A DNA stretch of 64,000 nucleotides from Glandiceps talaboti (taxonomy: Eukaryota > Hemichordata > Enteropneusta > Spengelidae). The notes below the pieces were generated by a model. It did not search any database and was not told the origin of the DNA. It worked only from the letters and a program-made list of their open reading frames with translations. The stretch spans positions 23,851,387 to 23,915,386 of the forward strand of contig NC_135564.1 of NCBI RefSeq assembly GCF_964340395.1, read 5' to 3'. Both the position numbers and the translations under genes were made by a program. Below, in pieces: positions 60,801-64,000 of the stretch; within the stretch, counting starts at the first letter, position 1; each line of letters begins with the position of its first letter.

Positions 60801-63800
60801 TGGGTATTTACCCAAATAGCTTGATCTCAGGTAAACAGTGGCTATTGACTATTTACCCAAATAGCTTGATCTGAGATAAATAGCGGCTATTGGCTTTTTA
60901 CCCAAATAGCTTGATCTCAGATAAGTAGCGGCTATTGCCTTGTAACCAAATAGCTTAATCTCAGATAAATAGCGGCTGTTGGATATTTACCAAAATAGCT
61001 TGATCTCAGATAAATAGCAGCTACTGGCTATTAATAGCTTGATCTCAGATAATTAGCGGCTTTTGGTTATTTACCCAAATTGCTTGATCTCAGATAAATA
61101 GTGGCTATTGGCTATTTACCCAAAAAGCTTGATCTCAGATAAATAGCGGCTATTGGCAATTTACCCAAATAGCTGGATCTGAGATAAATAGCGGCTATTG
61201 GCTTTTTACCCAAATAGCTTGATCTAAGGTAAATAGCGGCTATTACCTATTTACCAAAATAGCTTGATCTCAGATAAATAGCTGCTATTGGCTATTTACA
61301 AAAAAAGGTTGATCTCAGATAAATAACGGGTATTGGCTATTTACCAAAAAAGCTTGATCTCAGATAAATAGCTGCTATTGGTTATTTACCAAAATAGCTT
61401 GATCTCTGATAAATAACCAAAATAGCTTGATCTTAGAGCTAAGAAAAATATTGGCAATTGGCTATTTCCCCAAATAGCTTGAATTAAGATAAATAGCAGC
61501 TATTGCCTATTTACCCAAATAGCTTCATCTCAGATAATTAGCGGCTTTTGGTTATTTACCCGAATTGCTTGATCTCAGATAAATAGCGGCTATTGGCTAT
61601 TTACTAAAATAGCTTGATCTCAGATAAATAGCGGCTATTGGCTAATTACGAAAATACCTTGATCTCCGATAAATAGCGGCTGTTGGCTATTTACCCAAAT
61701 AGCTTGATCTCAGAAAAATAGCAGCTATTGGCTATTTACCCAAAAAGCTTGATCTCAGATAAATAGCGGCTATTGGCTATTTACCCAAAAAGCTTGATCT
61801 CAGATAAATAGCGGCTATTGGCTATTTACTAAAATAGCTTGATCTCAGATAAATAGCGGCTATTGGCTAAATTACGAAAATACCTTGATCTCCGATAAAT
61901 AGCGGCTATTGGCTATTTACCCAAATAGCTTGATCTCAGAAAAATAGCAGCTATTGGCTATTTACCCAAAAAGCTTGATCTCAGATCAATAGCGGCTATT
62001 GGCTATTTACCCAAAAAGCTTGATCTCAGATAAATAGCGGCTATTGGCTATTTACTAAAATAGCTTGATCTCAGATAAATAGCGGCTATTGGCTTTTTAC
62101 CCAAATAGCTTGATCTCATATAAATAGCGGCTATTGGCTTTTCAACCAAACAGCTTGATCTCAGATAAATAGCGGCTATTGGCTATTTACCAAAATAGCA
62201 TGATCTCAGATAAATAGCGGCTATTGGCTATTTACAAAAATAACTTGATCTCAGATAATTAGCGGCTTTTGGCTATTTACCCAAATTGCTTGATCTCAAA
62301 TAATTAGCGGCTTTTGGCTATTTACCCAAATTGCTTGATCTAAAACAATTAGCAGCTATTGGCTATTTACCAAAATAGCTTGATCTTAGATAAATAGCGG
62401 CTATATCTTAGATAAATAGCGGCTATTGCCTATTTACCCAAATAGCTTGATCTCAGATAAATAACATTTATTAGCTATTTACCCAAATAGCTTGATCTCA
62501 GATAATTAGCGGCTTTTGGTTATTTACCCAAATTGCTTGATCTCAGATAAATAGCGGTTATTGGCTATTTACTAAAATAGCTTGATCTCAGGTAAATAGT
62601 GGCTATTGACTATTTACCCAAATAGCTTGATCTCAGATAAATAGCGGCTATTGGCAATTTACCCAAATAGCTTGATCTGAGATAAATAGCGGCTTTTGGC
62701 CTTTTACCTAAATAGCTTGATCTCAGATAATTAGCAGCTATTGGCTATTTACAAAAATAGCTTGATCTCAGATAATTAGCGGCTTTTGGCTATTTACCCA
62801 AATTGCCTTATCTCAGATAATTAGCGGCTTTTGGCTATTTACCCAAATTGATTGATCTAAGATAATTAGCAGCTATTGGCTATTTACCCGAATAGCTTGA
62901 TCTCAGATAATTAGCGGCTTTTGCCTATTTACCCCAAATAGCTTGATCTTAGATAAATAGCGGCTATTGCCTATTTACCCAAATAGCTTGGTCTCAGATA
63001 AATAGCAGCTATTGGCAATTTACCCAAATAGCTTGATCTCAGATAAATAGCGGCTATTGGCTTTTTAACCAAATAGCTTCATCTCAGATAAATAGCGACT
63101 GATGGCTATTTACCAAAATAGCTTCACCTCAGTTAAATAGCACCTATTGGCTATTTACCCAAATAGCTTGATCTCAGATAATTAGCGGCTTTTGGTTATT
63201 TACCCAAATTCTTTGATCTCAGATAAATAGTGGCTATTGGCTATTTACCCAAAAAACTTAATCTCAGATAAATAGCGGCTATTGGCTATTTACCCAAATA
63301 GCTTGATCTCAGATAAATAGCAGCTATAGGCTATTTACCCAAATAGCTTGATCTAAGATAAATAGCGGCTATTGGCTATTTACCCAAAAACCTTAATCTC
63401 AGATAAATAGCGGCTATTGGCAATTTACCCAAATAGCTTGATCTCAGATAAATAGCTGCTATTGGCTATTAACAAAAATAGCTTGATCTCAGATAAATAA
63501 CGGCTATTGGCTATTTACCCAAAAAGCTTGATCTCAGATAAATAGCGGCTATTGGCTTTGTAACCAAATAGCTTGATCTCAGATAAATAGCAGCTGTTGG
63601 CTATTTACCAAAATTGCTTGATCTCAGATAAATAGTGGCTATTGGCTTTTTACCGAAATAGCGGGATCTCAGATAAATAGCGGCTATTGGCTTTTTACCC
63701 AAATAGCTTGATCTAAGGTAAATAGCGGCTATTGGCTTTGTAACCAAATAGCTTGATCTCAGATAAATAGCATTTACTAGCTATTTACCCAAATTGCTTG

Positions 63801-64000
63801 ATCTCAGATAAATAGCGGTTATTGGCTATTTACCAAAAAAGCTTGATCTCAGATAAATAGCGGCTATTGGTTATTTACCAAGATAGCTTGATCTCAGATA
63901 ATCAGCGATTATTGCCTATTTACCCAAATAGCTTGATCTCAGATAAATAGTGGCTATTGCCTATTTACCCAAATAGCTTGATCTCAGGTAAATAGTGGCT
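54893..64000. repeat. 45-bp satellite with higher-order structure, about 200 copies, continues past the right edge
   Basis: The monomer contains AGCTTGATCTCAGATAAATA, GCGGCTATTGGCTATTTACC and a CAAAT link; spacing is 45 bp (54901, 54946, 54991, 55036). Each monomer has an 8-bp dyad, TAAATAGC..GCTATTTA, around an 8-nt centre. Variant order shows nested duplications: shifts of about 624 bp (58195 and 58819), 2,278 bp (57063 and 59341), 2,633 bp (57548 and 60181) and about 7,995 bp (55000-56000 and 62995-64000). No gene or transposon interrupts it. Confidence 0.93.

Overview
This window is animal (metazoan) nuclear DNA, probably from a marine invertebrate. It is AT-rich, has introns with GT..AG borders, carries non-LTR, DIRS-type and piggyBac-like elements, and contains TTAGGG-type telomeric repeats. 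I cannot name the species. No bacterial or viral gene organisation is present.

The only host gene I can support is the 3' end of a netrin receptor of the DCC/neogenin family on the + strand. Four exons (6819-6905, 24358-24522, 27436-27593, 45980-46081) join in phase and encode the last ~169 residues of the cytoplasmic tail. They include a P2-like proline-rich motif and a C-terminal P3-like helix just before the stop codon. The three introns are 17.5, 2.9 and 18.4 kb and consist largely of repeats. Upstream exons are not visible; some may lie left of the window.

Left edge (1-3.6 kb): a broken DIRS/Ngaro-like tyrosine-recombinase retrotransposon on the - strand (decayed gag, open reverse transcriptase running off the edge), then a 5'-truncated CR1/Rex1-like LINE on the + strand. 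A second, decayed LINE fragment lies at 39.2-40.1 kb.

Interspersed repeats: three families, unrelated in sequence, share one architecture. Each has a 5' hairpin, then a CTGT/CCGT microsatellite, then a body of internal tandem units, then an inverted copy of the 5' arm near the 3' end; two of them also end in a short 3' hairpin. I call them A (about 11 full or partial copies, up to 1.6 kb), D (0.9 kb) and E (1.1 kb). The plan resembles Helentron-associated elements and bivalve 'pearl' elements, which is an inference. There are also two TTAA-flanked piggyBac-like elements, at 11.2-13.7 kb and 28.6-29.6 kb.

Tandem arrays: monomers of 41, 42, 64, 44 and 55 bp lie in the gene's introns. Downstream of the gene come a 216-bp (CT)n tract, a short interstitial telomeric tract, a ~10-bp-period array (49.2-53.4 kb) and a 45-bp satellite with higher-order structure (54.9 kb to the right edge). 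Together these arrays make up well over a third of the window. Most long open frames here are by-products of these repeats and are not annotated as genes.
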